A stretch of 64,000 nt of DNA from Dichetophora obliterata (GCA_963920525.1 OY986440.1:21309651-21373650); one strand, 5' to 3'. Counted from the first letter of the stretch, positions 23,334 through 34,979 are shown. The notes: generated by a model from the letters alone, not told the origin. Translations and numbers: made by a program.

Positions 23334-24514
23334 AATGCTTTAATGACCATACACTTAGCCGGATCCATTTGTATGGAAAAAAAAGTCAGCCGGGCACTGA
23401 GCCAAAAGTTAGATAGACTCTTAAAAACCATTTCTCCATCATTTTTATTAAGACCGGAGAAATCTCCATGGAGAGGTTTTGGTTCTACTGAACTCCTTTT
23501 TTGGTCAAAAAATTATCTTTTTTGAAAATAACTTTTTTTTTTCAGAATGCTTACCCAAAGCAAAATAATTAAAATTAAAATAAGATTTTGATCTTACATA
23601 AATTTCAGATAAAAAAAATATTAAAATTTTTACCGGGCTTACCATGCACCTTCAAATAAGTTTTAATCTTAATTAAGTTATTAATTAAAATTAAATTTAA
23701 TCGCATGCAAAATTTATCAACAGTATTTAAAAAATGTTTTTGTTCTTTTCTCTTGTAAAATGATATTTTAGTGGCATTATGTAAAGGTCTCTTAGTGTAA
23801 AATTGAGTTATTTTAGAAATTCGGCACAGCATTTCGGTAACTAATAACCAGAAAATATGTCATGGGAGAGCATAGCTTCTCGGGATCTGCTTAGGTAAGC
23901 CTCACATTTCCTTAATATTCCAAGTACTAACTCTAATACATATTACTAGCATACCACATAGTCACAATCTCTCAGCTACGCATTTGCTTGCCTCCCCGGA
24001 TGGATCTCGTTACTTGCTGGAAAACTCTAACGGTAAGTTATCTGGCTCAGAGTCACATTATTTAAGGCAGTATTCTAGTTTAGAAAATTTTTATTTATTT
24101 TTCGATAGTTTATATATTCAATAATATCTCCTTCAAAGGATTTTACGAAATTCGAATTATTTTAAAAGTTATAGCCATTTTAGTGTCGTCAGTTAGACTA
24201 CCTGAAACTTAACTAAAGGGAAGGTGATGTTCTCGATAAAACACGGTGATGTTCTCGATTTTTTTTTTTTATAGAAGGAAGAAAATAAATACCTTGGGTT
24301 TTGGCAGTTATTTACTGATTCTTAAAGTGTAGAAAAATATTTTTTTTGTTGCGTAATGTGAAGTGTCAATTCGCCGTCAAATGTCACGTTAAAAAAAGGT
24401 ACCTAAACGGTCTCCATCGCACAGCACGTTCATGTCATCTGATATTAAAAAAACATTACATTTTATAAATTATATTATATTTATTGCAGCTTGAACCTGG
24501 AATATCAATATATA
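23334..24514. other. No gene seen
   Basis: AT-rich sequence between the hAT element and a palindromic MITE. Short ORFs show no family motifs. Confidence 0.5.
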
Positions 24515-25102
24515 CTACCCCAACAACACTCAGTTCGTACGACTGAATATTTCTTAATATAAACAGGTTTTACTTTTATTTATATTAAGAAACCAATGTT
24601 TTTGATACAACAAAGTTTGTTGTATTCTTAAAGCTTGAAATATCATTTCTAAGGCCGCATTCTCAGTGGACGCTTTGGCATAAGCTGACTCATAAAGCAG
24701 CTTTGCCGAGTTTATTTATATCATAGCGAACGCTTGTTCAGCGCGTCAAAAAGTAGCTTCTTGAGCTTATTAGTGCTTATAGTACGCGCTTTCTGCTTGT
24801 GTGAGCAAGCGAGATGGAGATATAAGCGCTAAAAACCATTTAAAAAGCAGCTTTTTGCTAGGAGTTAGATTGCACTATAAGCACTGAGCTTTTTCTATAT
24901 GTTTATACACAAAGCATTTTTCGGCAAAACCTCTCTGCTCTGCAAAAAAACTATGAACGCGGTCTTGGAAATGAAATTTAGAGCTTTAAGAATACAACAG
25001 ACTTTGTTGTATAAAAAACATTGATTTGTCAATGTAAGCAAAAGTTGTAAGTGTTTATATTAAAATATATTCAGGTGTACGAACTGAGTGTTGTTGGGGT
25101 AG
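24515..25102. repeat. Palindromic MITE (CTACCCCAAC family) with another MITE at its apex
   Basis: The outer ends are 26-base inverted repeats beginning CTACCCCAACAACACTCAG. The arms continue as near-perfect reverse complements (TTAATATAAACAG…, ACAACAAAGT.TGTTGTATTC) right up to the inserted MITE at 24651-24966. Without that insert the palindrome is about 270 bases. Confidence 0.8.
24651..24966 (+). repeat. MITE (AAGGCCGC family), fuller copy
   Basis: Ends AAGGCCGCATTCTCAGTGGA (left) and ACTATGAACGCGGTCTT (right) are short inverted repeats. The interior includes AGCGCGTCAAAAAGTAGCTT and GTGTGAGCAAGCGAGATGGA. A truncated inverted copy lies at 13237-13462. It is inserted at the apex of the palindrome at 24515-25102. 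No coding capacity. Confidence 0.7.
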
Positions 25103-25870
25103 GTGTTGAAAATTGCAAAAATGGCGGACATTTGAATTTTAAGTAGTTTATTTCACATTTACCGCTCCTTAAAGTTCTAAAAAAAAGACACAGTTTCGAT
25201 AGTAATAGTAACGAAAACTTTTTTAAAACAAAAAAAAAAATGTTTATATAAATTTAATTGTGAGCTTTTTCGATCAAGTAAGTTTGAAGAAGGCAACAAC
25301 AACAACAAATTTAGTTTTGAATAATTTTTATGTAGAAGATGAAATGTTTTAAAATAGTTTTGAAAAATATAAATGAAAAAACCAGAATTTTTCTCTATTA
25401 CTGTATAAAAAGGAATAAATAGCTCACAATTAAATTGATGTAAAAATTTGTTTTGTTTTATAAAAAGTTTTCATTTGATATTTTTGGTGATGAATTTGTT
25501 GTTCTTGTTCATTTGTTTTGTTGGTTAAAAATAAATGTAATTCAAAGTTATGTTTAATTAATAGAAATAAAAATGGGTAAATTTGAATTATTTATTTTTC
25601 CTGTGGTAAAGAGCATATACGAGTACATATATGTATATTTTAAAAGTAATTTAAAATTAAAATTTTTGTGAGCAAAATAATTTTTTAGTATGGAAAAAAT
25701 ATAATGCATAATATAAATAATTCGAATTTATTATGGTATTTAAAAAATAAATGGAGTTTTTAAATGCTTAGTCACGCATGCGCTAACCTGCGTAGTATAC
25801 ATACATACTGCCTCTGTAGCTACAGAACTTTGCTTACTATGTGCCGCTTTTCACTCGTCACACACGAAAA
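25103..25870. other. No gene seen
   Basis: AT-rich sequence with CAA runs near 25297. No recognisable coding or RNA feature. Confidence 0.5.
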
Positions 25871-25878
25871 TTCTCGAG

Positions 25879-25984
25879 CTTGCGGCGAAAGCAATTATTG
25901 CTCCGAGAGCAATAATTCTCTTGCTCTGGTAGCAAGATCTCTTTGTCCCTCTTTTCACTCGGCAATAATTGCCTTTGCCGCAAG
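25879..25984. repeat. Short foldback repeat (CTTGCGGC…GCCGCAAG)
   Basis: About 106 bases with complementary ends (CTTGCGGCGAAAGCAATTAT and GGCAATAATTGCCTTTGCCG with CAAG) and an internal GAGCAATAATTCTC echo. A half-copy word (GTGGCGAAAGCAATTATTGC) recurs at about 26067-26086. The 90-residue ORF over it is a by-product. Confidence 0.6.
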
Positions 25985-26613
25985 CAGTTTGTCGATTATT
26001 CGCCCGCATGAGGTGGTTTACGAAAGTCCCCTTTAAGCTCGAGTAGTCAACAAACTACTGCAAATTGTGGCGAAAGCAATTATTGCTCATAGAATTGCCG
26101 AATGAAGAACGGCCCTTTGCAGCGCATGCAGAACCAAAACAACAATACCAGCAGCTAGTAGCAACGTTGCCAGTAATGTTGGAAAAATCCCTTCGTGGTA
26201 ATTTTTAATTGCCCTTAGGAATTTTTGTTTTTGGGAATTCCTATTAAATTTTTTAATTCAGCGTGGTATTTTTTAATTGGCGTGGGAATTCAGTGGGGTA
26301 TTTTTTGTATTTCCGTGGGAGTTTGGTAGTATTCTTCTTAAAATATTTTTCTTTTTTAGTAAGCAAAATTTCTTTGTGGTATTTCTAATTTATTTTTAAA
26401 TTATTTGTGCATATGGGACTTATTGTGGAATATGTTAATGCGAATGAGATTTTTGTGGCAATTTAAAATGCATATGGAATTTGTGGTGGTATTTTTAAAA
26501 CGTGTGGTATTTTTGTGGTAATTTTTAATGATCGTGGGATTTTTTTTGATACCGTTTTATTGCGGTAGAAACTTTTTGTTTTGTCTTTACCATTGTAGTT
26601 TTTGTTGTATATA

Positions 26614-26865
26614 ATTCTGTGGTCAAAAGCACTAAGCGCTTAAGTCAAAAATTGCTGTTTCGAGTAATCTCGTGTTAAAGTTTTCAATCGCCATATGAAT
26701 TGTATGAAAGAGTCTTTTGTTTTTGTGTCATAACTTTGGCTAGGGTCATGCTAGAAGCTCCAGATTTTGTGTGCTTATAAAGCTATATGCTTGAAACACA
26801 TCTGCATCAATAACTCAGTTTTGTCTTAAGTCGACTTAAGCGCTTAGTGCTTTTGACCACAGAAT
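26614..26865. repeat. MITE (ATTCTGTGGTCAAAAGCACT family)
   Basis: About 252 bases with terminal inverted repeats ATTCTGTGGTCAAAAGCACT (then AAGCGCTTAAGT) and the exact complement at the right end. It is absent from the homologous place in duplicated copy 2, so it inserted after the duplication or only in this copy. Confidence 0.8.
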
Positions 26866-27387
26866 TTATGTTACTGTCAAAAAGGGAACTTTTTGTCGGA
26901 ATTGTTTTACATTTTAACTGGCAACCTTGGCTAGTAGTAGTACATTTTTTGTAGCCACATACTGCCTCTCTAGCTACATGCATCTGTATTCTCTATTGTA
27001 TTGCAACCCAACAAGCCATGAATGTAACTGTTTCAGCTAAAAGATACTTAAAACGGCAGCGTCTGATTTTCTGGTATGAAAACGCCATGTGTTTGTACCT
27101 TTAAACTGTTATCTATATAATTGTAAAGTCCTTTTTTATATTTATCAAGAATCGAATTGAAATTTATGTCATATTCGCTTGATGCGTCGTTTGCTCGTGT
27201 CTTTTTTCCCTCTCTTTTTCACCCGATCGCCAAAAAACTCTGAAATATCGAAACGCATTGAATCTTGTATTGAAATCAAGGTAGTGCAGTTGAGTTGCCG
27301 TTTATTGTTTAGTTTATTTTGCAACTTAATAAAAACCATTTTAAGAAAAGTTACAATTGTTTAACAACAAATAAAATTAATATATAA

Positions 27388-27765
27388 CTTTAAGTTTTCT
27401 ATATGACCTTGTTATTTATTATGTTTATTTTCTATGATTTAAATACAAATTCTAATTGTTTGATAGTTTAAAATCGTTTATTGAGCTTTAGGTCAAGTTA
27501 GAACAATTAATTGCTGTAACAAGTTAATCAATCAGCTAACTAATTAATCAGCTAGTGATGTTTTCCTTTTCATATTGAAAATTTTGTTGTTGTTGTTTCT
27601 TTGGAAAAATTCGTTAGAGAAATTTATTGTTCTAACCTGACCTTAAGCTCAATAAAGGATTTTAAAGTATTAAACAACTAGAATTTGTATTTAAAATCAA
27701 ATTTTAACTATTAAACATTTAGAATTCGTATTTAAATCATAGAAAATCAACATTTGTATACAACC
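27388..27765. repeat. Foldback repeat, full palindromic copy
   Basis: Both arms are present: left TTCTATATGACCTTGTTATT…GAGCTTTAGGTCAAGTTAG, right CTAACCTGACCTTAAGCTC…ATAGAAAATCAACATTTGT. The central loop carries AATCAGCTA repeats and GTTGTTGTTG. It is the same family as the half copies in the 1-8 kb array and the degenerate copy near 40520. It lies in duplicated copy 1 but not in copy 2. Confidence 0.8.
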
Positions 27766-27949
27766 TAATAAATGATACGCTTATATGAAACACACAATGC
27801 ATAGTTTGCTGACAACGAAACGGTCCGCTTCAGTGCTTTTAGAAGTGCACACGGTTTTCAACCGAACCGATTGTTTATCTGGAAACAACAACAAAAAGAA
27901 CAAAAGCAGCACAACAAGGAACGACATGATTATGAACCAAACGAAAACA

Positions 27950-27974
27950 CACAACAACAACAACAACAACAACC
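27950..27974. repeat. (AAC)n microsatellite
   Basis: About eight ACA/CAA units within duplicated copy 1; a longer tract lies at the equivalent place in copy 2. Confidence 0.9.
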
Positions 27975-28547
27975 ATAAAAACAACATTAGCAGCTACTGC
28001 AGCTAAGCAGCTTGTGCATTTCTTATACGATTATATGAATTTTTCATCTTCTTAAATTTTGCAATTTTATTATATATTCGTTTTATTCCCACTAAAACTG
28101 ATATTTTGGCATATTTTTTTTCTTTGTACGATGAATATTAAAGGCTGTAGGTATACCCCAAAGTGCCAAATATCAATTTGAAAAAATTCGTGAAAATGAC
28201 CCCCATACAAACCGCGCCGTAAGACGTAATTCTACGTCAAAAAATAAAACTAAGCCATCCAAAATTAACTTAAATCATCGTGAAACAAATATAAAAAAAA
28301 TGTCAAAAAGAAAACATCAGAAATATATCATTTTCCACTTATTTAAATAGATTGGTTGTTTTTTTTTGAGAGAAAGTTTTTTTTCGGCAGCTGCAAATTC
28401 TTGCAAGTAAAAATTTCACTAGCAGAAACTTGTAGCTACTTTTTTCTGTCTCACTTTTTTATGCTCTCGTTGTCCTCTCTCGTTGCAAGTTTTCCTTGTA
28501 CGTAAACGCTTTACTAGTACAATTTTTTGTTAGTGAACAAACCTAAT

Positions 28548-29398
28548 ATCAGCAGCTAATAGCAACGTTGCCAGTTATGTTGGAAAAATCCAATGCGTGG
28601 TTATTTTTAATTGCCCTTAGAATTTTTTTTTTTTAATTCCTATTAAATTTTTTGATTCAGCGTGGTATTTTTTAATTTGCGTGGGAATTCAGCGGGGTAT
28701 GTTTTTAATTTCCGTGGGAGTTTGGTAATGCTCTTCTTAAATTTTTTTTTTTTAGTAAACAAAATTTCTTTGTGGTATTTCTGAATTTTTTTTTAAATTG
28801 TTTGTGCATATGGGACTTATTGTGGTATTTCTTAATGTGAATGAGATTTTTGTGGCAATTTTAAATGCATATGGAATTTGTAGTGGTATTTTTAAAACGT
28901 GTGGTATTTTTGTGGTAATTTTTAATGATCGTGGGATTTTTGTTTATTTTCTTATTGCGGTGGAAACTTTTTTGTTTGTTCTTGTCTTTTTTCCCTCTCT
29001 TTTTCATCCGCTCGCCAAAAAACTCTAAAATATGCATTGAATCTTGAATTGAAATCAAGGTAGTGCAGTTGAGTTGCCGTTTATTGTTTAGTTTATTGTT
29101 GCAGCTTAATACAAACTATTTTAAGAAAAAATTACAATTGTTTAACAACAAATAAAATGAATATACAACTTAATTTCTTAATAAATGGTACGCTTATATG
29201 AAACACACAATGCATAGTTTGCTGACAACGAAACGGTCCGCTTCAGTGCTTTTAAAACTGCACACCGTTTTCAACCGAACCGATTGGCTAACTGGGAAAC
29301 GACAAAAATGAAAGCAACTAATATTTATTTATGTATGTATATTTAACATACATATTAAAATAATTAACAACCACATCAACAACAACAACACCACCACC

Positions 29399-29433
<35 letters not shown>

Positions 29434-29835
29434 AAGCAGTTCAACAGCGAATGACATGATTACGAACCAAACAAGCAAACGCAACAACAACAACAACAAA
29501 AGCAGCGCAACAACGAACGACATAATTACGAACCAAACGCAACAAAAACAACAACAAAAAGCTTGTGTTTTTCTCACACGAATATATGAATTTTTTTCTT
29601 AGATTTTGCTGTTTTTTGACTTTATTAAAGAAGTGCCAAAGTTCAAAGTTAGATATTCGTTTTATTCGTACTCTAACTGATATTTTGGCACATATTTGTT
29701 CTTTGTACGATGAATATTAAAGGCTGTAGGTATACCCCAAAGTGTCAACTATCATTCTTAAATGTGCTTGAAAAAATTTCTGAAAATTACCTCCATATAA
29801 ACCGCGCAGTAAGACGTAATTCTACATCAAAAAAA
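28548..29835 (+). repeat. Duplicated repeat, copy 2
   Basis: Direct repeat of copy 1 at 26150-28245, without its two insertions: it starts AGCAACGTTGCCAGTTATGT and ends GTAAGACGTAATTCTACATC. About 300 bases separate the copies. Divergence is moderate, with substitutions and small indels throughout, so the duplication or the two insertions are not very recent. Confidence 0.75.
29381..29435. repeat. (CAA)n microsatellite
   Basis: Long CAA/CAC tract in duplicated copy 2, read on the minus strand as a poly-Leu/Val ORF that should be ignored. Confidence 0.9.
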
Positions 29836-29851
29836 GCCGCCCAATATTCAC

Positions 29852-30172
29852 CCCTATCACTGAGTCTCTTCATAGTACGATATCGTAGATACTACGAAAA
29901 AATAATCACTGATGTTCATTCGTAGCGCTATTCGTAAGATTTTTGAAGTAATTCGTAACGACGTGTTTTGGTAATCGAAGAAAATTTTAATAAAAATTCA
30001 TACAGTAAAAGTGGTTATTCCTTCTGAATTTTATTTCAAAATTTTCTCAGGCAGTCAAAACACGCCGTAAAAATTTACTTTAAAAATCTACGAATAACTC
30101 TACGAATGAATTCAGTGATGCCTTTTTCGTAGTTTCTACGATATCATACTACGACGGGACTCAGTGATAGGG
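29852..30172. repeat. MITE with ~50-bp inverted repeats (CCCTATCACTGAG family)
   Basis: Left end CCCTATCACTGAGTCTC, right end complementary (…GACTCAGTGATAGGG). Subterminal ATCGTAGATACTACGAA is mirrored by TTCGTAGTTTCTACGAT. The length is 321 bases and there is no ORF. A related partial copy lies at 63315-63515. No clear target duplication visible. Confidence 0.8.
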
Positions 30173-31190
30173 CTGATTATCTAAATTTAAGTTTGGGATC
30201 CAACAACTCTTATCTATTTTAAAATAAAAATAAAAAATTCAAGTCAATCCATAGAGTAGTAGTCTTTGAAATATCGTGGAGACCAGTTTGTAACACATGA
30301 TTTTTAAGAAAACGCGTTTTAAGATTTAATTATCAATTGTTTCAAGTGCGTTAATGAAAATATGGGTTCCTTTCGTATGCGATAACTTTTTTATGCAATT
30401 GTTATCGGCCAAACCGCTTTGGGAACATATGCTACACATCATATGCTATCGAATAATTAAAAAAAATTTAGTTTTTTGGTTGAGCTTCACGAGAACCTGC
30501 CCTTAAAAACTTTAAACACGTTTTTCTCGAAACTACTTTTTCCAACACGTTTGACATGATATCTGAAGTTCTAAGGGACCGATTAACTTAAAATTTGGTG
30601 TGGGCCTTTTTTTATATATACCTCTTTGGAACTTGAATTATGTGAAAATGTTGTTTTTAATATTTTTAAAAAATTCAAAACTTTGAGAAATGCCAAAAAA
30701 TTATTTTTTTCCAAACAGTCGCCATTTCGCGAAAAAAAATTATTTTTCTTTCCCTAGTCCGAGATATAGCGACATTCTTACTAATTAACAATCCTTTTTT
30801 CCCCCGACTAGAAGGGTTGAAGTTTTGTAAAGATGAACACGGTATTTTTCTCCCCTCTACTTCAACAGCGTGTAAATATGAATAAATAAGTAATAAAAAG
30901 CTGATGACAAAAATTTTAATATGTTCTTTTCTATCGAGCGTTAAAAGAGGCCCAAATTTCGACCGAGAATACTGCCTTAAAACGATTAAAAGTAGAAGCT
31001 TACTAAGCTGACTTCAGATAATGAGTCATGTCGTGTCAACCAAAATCCAACCAAGAAGACATCTAATTTTCATTTTTTTTTGCCAAACATATAATCCATA
31101 TTTTTTTGACAAGTTTCCTTATAAAGTAAATTATTAAATAGATTTTATCTCATTTACGCTATATATCTCCTTATTTTTCGTTTAACGCAG
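30173..31190. other. Upstream flank of the rapsyn-like gene; no exon recognised
   Basis: AT-rich, with phrases such as TTTTTCTCGAAACTACTTTT that recur loosely near 62806. The first coding exon and promoter of the rapsyn-like gene should lie here or further upstream. I could not identify a start codon joined to a donor site that fits the exon at 31191. Confidence 0.45.
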
Positions 31191-33256
31191 ATATATGCCA
31201 GTTGGACGAAAGTTTCTCACGACGCGCCGGTTATGGTTCCAGTCCCGATGGGAACTCACTTTGGGCTCGCCATGGCTTTTCTCGCTCACGAAACTGCGTA
31301 ATAAACTGCTTTTTGGTCTGTCAGCGTAGCATTAAGCAGTATTTAGCGCGCCGTAAGGTAACAGTATGGATTCTACGTAAGCTCAAAACTATTCGCATAT
31401 ACTAACCTAACTGAAATCTTTGCAGATTGAGCGTGGCTTACGCTTGTATGAGCAACATAATCAAAATGCTGCGGTACGTACCTGGCGTAGCGCGCTCAAA
31501 TCTACTAACCGTCGTGAGGATTGCTTCCAGTTACTTGGGTACCTGTACCAGGCTCACATGGACTGGGGCAAGTACCGGGATGCCATAGAATTCGGTCATC
31601 GCCAACTGGGCTTATCCGAGGAACTGGACTCACCGAATATGCGCGCCGAAACCTATCTAAATTTGGCACGTGCCCACGAGCGTCTTGGAGGTCTTGAGCG
31701 AGCGCTCAGCTATGCACGTCACTCACTTTATAATGAGTGCAGCACGCAATGCCGCACCGGTGGTCTGGTGCATTTGACTGTTGCGCGAGTCTACCTAGAA
31801 ATGGGTGGTTTCTCACGCGCACTTGAGGGTCTACAAGGTGCACACAAAATAGCGACTGCCATTGGAGATCCGTCACTGGAGCTGCAGGTTTACGTGGCAC
31901 TGTCAGAGCTCTTCGGCCGTCTGCAGGACAATGACAAGAGTGCCACATATGCCTCGAAAGCCTACGACTTATCACGCTCGTTACAGTTGGGTGACCTAAA
32001 CTCGTCCAACCATCGGGCAGCGCTGTTACGCATGGCAGCTGCGCTGCGAAAACAGGGCGATTTGGGTGATGCTCATGACTATTGCACGGTAAGTAGACAC
32101 AATTGATATCCGAAACTTGCTTAACAAAACTTTTCTAAGGAGGCAACAAGGCTCTCTCTGATATCGGGTGATCAGGCGACGTATACGCGCAGTATACGCG
32201 TTATGGGTGATATATACAGAAAGAAAATGGACATTGATGTAAGTTCGTCAGCATGACGGGTGCGGAAAGATAAGGTGACAAACTAAGACTTGTTTATTTT
32301 TCAGCGTGCTTTTCGTCAATATGAGCAAGCCATGGGAACGGCTGCTGCCCTTGGTGATCGTATGGCTCAGATGGAGGCTATGGATGGTGCTGCACGCTGC
32401 TTGGAAGCACTTCGCCTGCAGCAGAAAATATGCAATTGCCGTCCACTAGAGTTTAACACGCGCTTACTAGAGGTGGCCAGTTCAATTGGCGCAAAAGTAA
32501 GTAGTAGCTGTGATATACGCCCGCCCACTCTATTAAAGTCGCACTCATATATCCTTGACAGCTCTTAGTGCGCAAAATTCGCAGTCGCCTGGCATTAATC
32601 TACCGAGCGCTGGGCGATGAGGAACAATACAGCACCCACTCGCGTCTAGCCAGCCAAACTGATACAGCCCTAGGTTTAACCTGCGGCGCCTGTGGAGAGG
32701 TCTTCGGCCTAGAAGCGGACTCTCTGGAAGCACTGCCTTGCGCCCACATTCTACATGCCAGGTTATTTTTGCTATACTTGGCTAAAATAATTATATACTT
32801 TCATGTCCAAACTGCAGATGTGCTCACGATATATTGCGACGTCGAAGCGAAAAAGGCGCCTCACGCGTTTGTCCAGCCTGCAACAAGCTGTTGAGCTCCC
32901 GACTTCATCTCTGCGGTAACGAGCCGACAACAGGCACGACCAATACGTTAAACGGTGCGCTTTTGCACACCAACGAAGGCCTTTCTACTATCGAACGTGG
33001 GTCACCCATGTGCGCCATGGCCGTTGGTGTTGCCGGCGGTGCCAACGAGCCGTTGCTCATAAATAACAACAGAATTGTCTGCAATGGTCTCAACAACATG
33101 ATTTCCAATATTGACAGCACCGCGCTGCTCATAACAACAAACTCCACCTCCTCGCCAAAACCTGTGTATCGCAGCAATTTGTCGTTAGCATCGCTAAGCC
33201 TGCGTGCTTCCAGCCTGACCATAGACAGTGGGCGAAATGCGACGTCATCTGTCTAG
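31191..33256 (+). CDS. Rapsyn homologue (TPR and RING-H2 synaptic scaffold), 5' partial
   Basis: Six exons joined at GT/AG sites in consistent phase: 31191-31357, 31426-32088, 32140-32238, 32305-32496, 32562-32761, 32818-33256. They give 585 residues plus a missing N-terminus. After RRK, the sequence IERGLRLYEQHNQNAAVRTW aligns with the start of vertebrate rapsyn's TPR array. TPR-type helices follow (TYLNLARAHERLGGLERAL, ALEGLQGAHKIATAIGD, AFRQYEQAMGTAAALGD). A RING-H2 domain has all eight ligands: C414, C417, C433, H435, H438, C441, C458, C461. Rapsyn clusters nicotinic acetylcholine receptors under the postsynaptic membrane and its RING has E3-ligase activity in vertebrates; a similar role here is inferred. 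About 124 residues, rich in Asn, Ser and Thr, follow the RING, whereas vertebrate rapsyn ends soon after it. The only clear host gene in the window. Confidence 0.9.
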
Positions 33257-33571
33257 TTAGTTAACAAAATAGCAGGCTTTAAAAGAAAATAGGTAGATGA
33301 GCTTGTTAGACCTTAAAAAAAATTTAAAATATTTTTACAATCACTCTATTTCTGTAGATAAGTACAATTTGAAGAAAACCAAAAACACTCCACACATTTT
33401 ACAACTAAAACAAAAAACATTGCTTCCGTGTTCCAGAAAAAAAGACATACGTAATGTGGAAACCTTAAAGCGTACCTTATAGTAACTCGTTAAAAAAAAA
33501 AAACAAAAAAACAAAACAAAAACTAAATACATATATAAATCTTCTCCAAACCTAACAAAGACCCGAAGCTA
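33257..33571 (+). other. Probable 3' untranslated region of the rapsyn-like gene
   Basis: A-rich sequence after the TAG at 33254-33256, running up to a Tc1-type MITE. No canonical AATAAA was seen close to the stop, so the poly-A site is not assigned. Confidence 0.4.
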
Positions 33572-33867
33572 CAGTGGCTCACAGCTTATTTTATGCAGTA
33601 CATACTTTCAACTTTAGGGCTTTATAACAACAAAACTAACAGAACAACAAAACTAACAGAATACAAAAGAGAATATGGTATCATTTAAGAGAGCAAGAAG
33701 TCTAGTTTAATAAGGAATCTACATTAATTGAGAAAATATATTTTTAGTTGTTTAAATCTTGCGCTTTTAAATTATACCATATTCTCTTCTGTATTATTGT
33801 TAGTTTTGTTGTTATAAAGCCCTACAGTTAAAAGTATGCACTGCCTTAAATAAGCTGTGAGCCACTG
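33572..33867. repeat. Tc1/mariner-type MITE
   Basis: Inverted ends CAGTGGCTCACAGCTTATTT and complement, flanked by TA on both sides (33570-33571, 33868-33869). It is 296 bases long without an ORF. Internal arms (AAGAGAATATGGTAT and TACCATATTCTCTT) extend the hairpin. TA duplication and CAGTG start indicate mobilisation by a Tc1/mariner transposase. Confidence 0.88.
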
Positions 33868-33998
33868 TATTACAAAATAAGTGTTAACATAATATGTACA
33901 TATGCAAGACTGATAAAAAGACTTTTTCAAAATTTATAGGTCATTTGCTAGAATGTCATGAAAAAACCGTATAGGATACATATATAAAGCTATAATAT

Positions 33999-34979
33999 TA
34001 GGGTGGTTTCTTTTGAACTTTTTCTTAATATTTCCAAATTTTTGCAGATTCAACACTGCCTTGTGACCCAGTGATTGATTACACTGTAAAGATCTCAATA
34101 AAATTGGCAAAGATTTATAGGTCCCATACGATTTTTATGGGCAAAAATCTATTTTGAAGGTTCATGCAAAATAGAAGCCCTACATATAAAAAAGTTCATT
34201 AAAAAAATACGTATCTACTGCTGTGTTTTATTATTGATTAAACAAAAATTTTCATTAACATTCGGTTATTATTTATTGATCTAGGCTTACTTATGAAATT
34301 AATACAAAGTTTCTAATGAAATTAATACTTTTTCTCAAAAATATTTTGTTAAATCTTCATACTTTTTTTAATATTCCAATGACAGAATCGACTTTTGTCG
34401 TAAAATTCAGACAGTGAATGCTTCAGGTCAATATTACAAAAGCAGTAGTTTATTATTTTTACTTACAAGCTTTATTAATTTTGGCGAATAGCTAATAAAA
34501 ATACTATGGATTAATATGCACCTTGAAAAAAGTGTAAGTCTACCCTTTAAAATGAGCTATAAGTTTTTAAACAGGCTTCTTTGGTATTGCGAAAGTTATG
34601 AATTAACAATATAAATTTTTAAAATTCGGTTTAATCCGTTAATTTGACTAATTACATGGATTTTTCATGCATTGGTTTCCTATCACAAAATCCTAATCAC
34701 AAATACAAAGCAGTAATCGTAATTGTAACTTTGCATTGATAACGATTACTGTAATCGTAATCAATAAATTCGTCTATTACAATTACAGTAATCGCAATTG
34801 TTATTTGTGCATATAGCGATTACAGTAATCGTAACAATACTTTCTTGCATTACAATTACAGTCATCGTAATTGCTACTTTCTTATAGATTACGATTAAAG
34901 TAATTGTATTTGGAAAATAATTGCAGTCGATTATAACAGAATAACATAAAATAATCGATTTTTAAAAAAACCACTCTAC
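33999..34979. mobile_element. Non-autonomous hAT-type element with GTAATCG repeats
   Basis: It is flanked by perfect 8-base duplications TATAATAT (33991-33998 and 34980-34987). The ends are short imperfect inverted repeats (TAGGGTGGTTT and complement of GTAGAGTGGTTT). A perfect 8-base duplication and RGGGTGG-like ends fit hAT. The right part (about 34685-34935) is made of degenerate GATTACAGTAATCG repeats in both orientations. No transposase ORF. Confidence 0.8.
34685..34935. repeat. Degenerate GTAATCG/CGATTAC repeat block
   Basis: At least eight copies of CGATTAC or GTAATCG at irregular 15-40 base spacing, inside the right end of the hAT-type element. Probable subterminal transposase-binding repeats. 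Confidence 0.75.

Larger units (their letters stand above)
26150..28245 (+). repeat. Duplicated repeat, copy 1 (with insertions)
   Basis: It starts AGCAACGTTGCCAGTAATGT and includes a run of GTGGTATTTTT-like words. Further on come CCCTCTCTTTTTCACCCG, GTGCAGTTGAGTTGCCGTTT, CGCTTATATGAAACACACAA, AACGGTCCGCTTCAGTGCTT, CAA repeats, GGCTGTAGGTATACCCCAAA and GTAAGACGTAATTCTACGTC. The same order occurs in copy 2 (28548-29835). Copy 1 is longer because of a MITE (26614-26865) and a foldback repeat (27388-27765). It could be a solo long terminal repeat or another non-coding element. I see no TG…CA ends or coding sequence to decide. Confidence 0.75.

Noticed and set aside
25764..26036. 90-residue ORF that looks Cys/Ser-rich
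   Set aside because: It runs over a foldback repeat (25879-25984), so the composition comes from the palindrome.
29329..29577. Leu/Val-rich minus-strand ORF resembling a membrane protein
   Set aside because: It is the antisense reading of a CAA microsatellite.
26150..29835. Pair of LTRs of a retrotransposon
   Set aside because: No TG…CA termini, primer-binding site, polypurine tract or gag-pol coding sequence between the copies.
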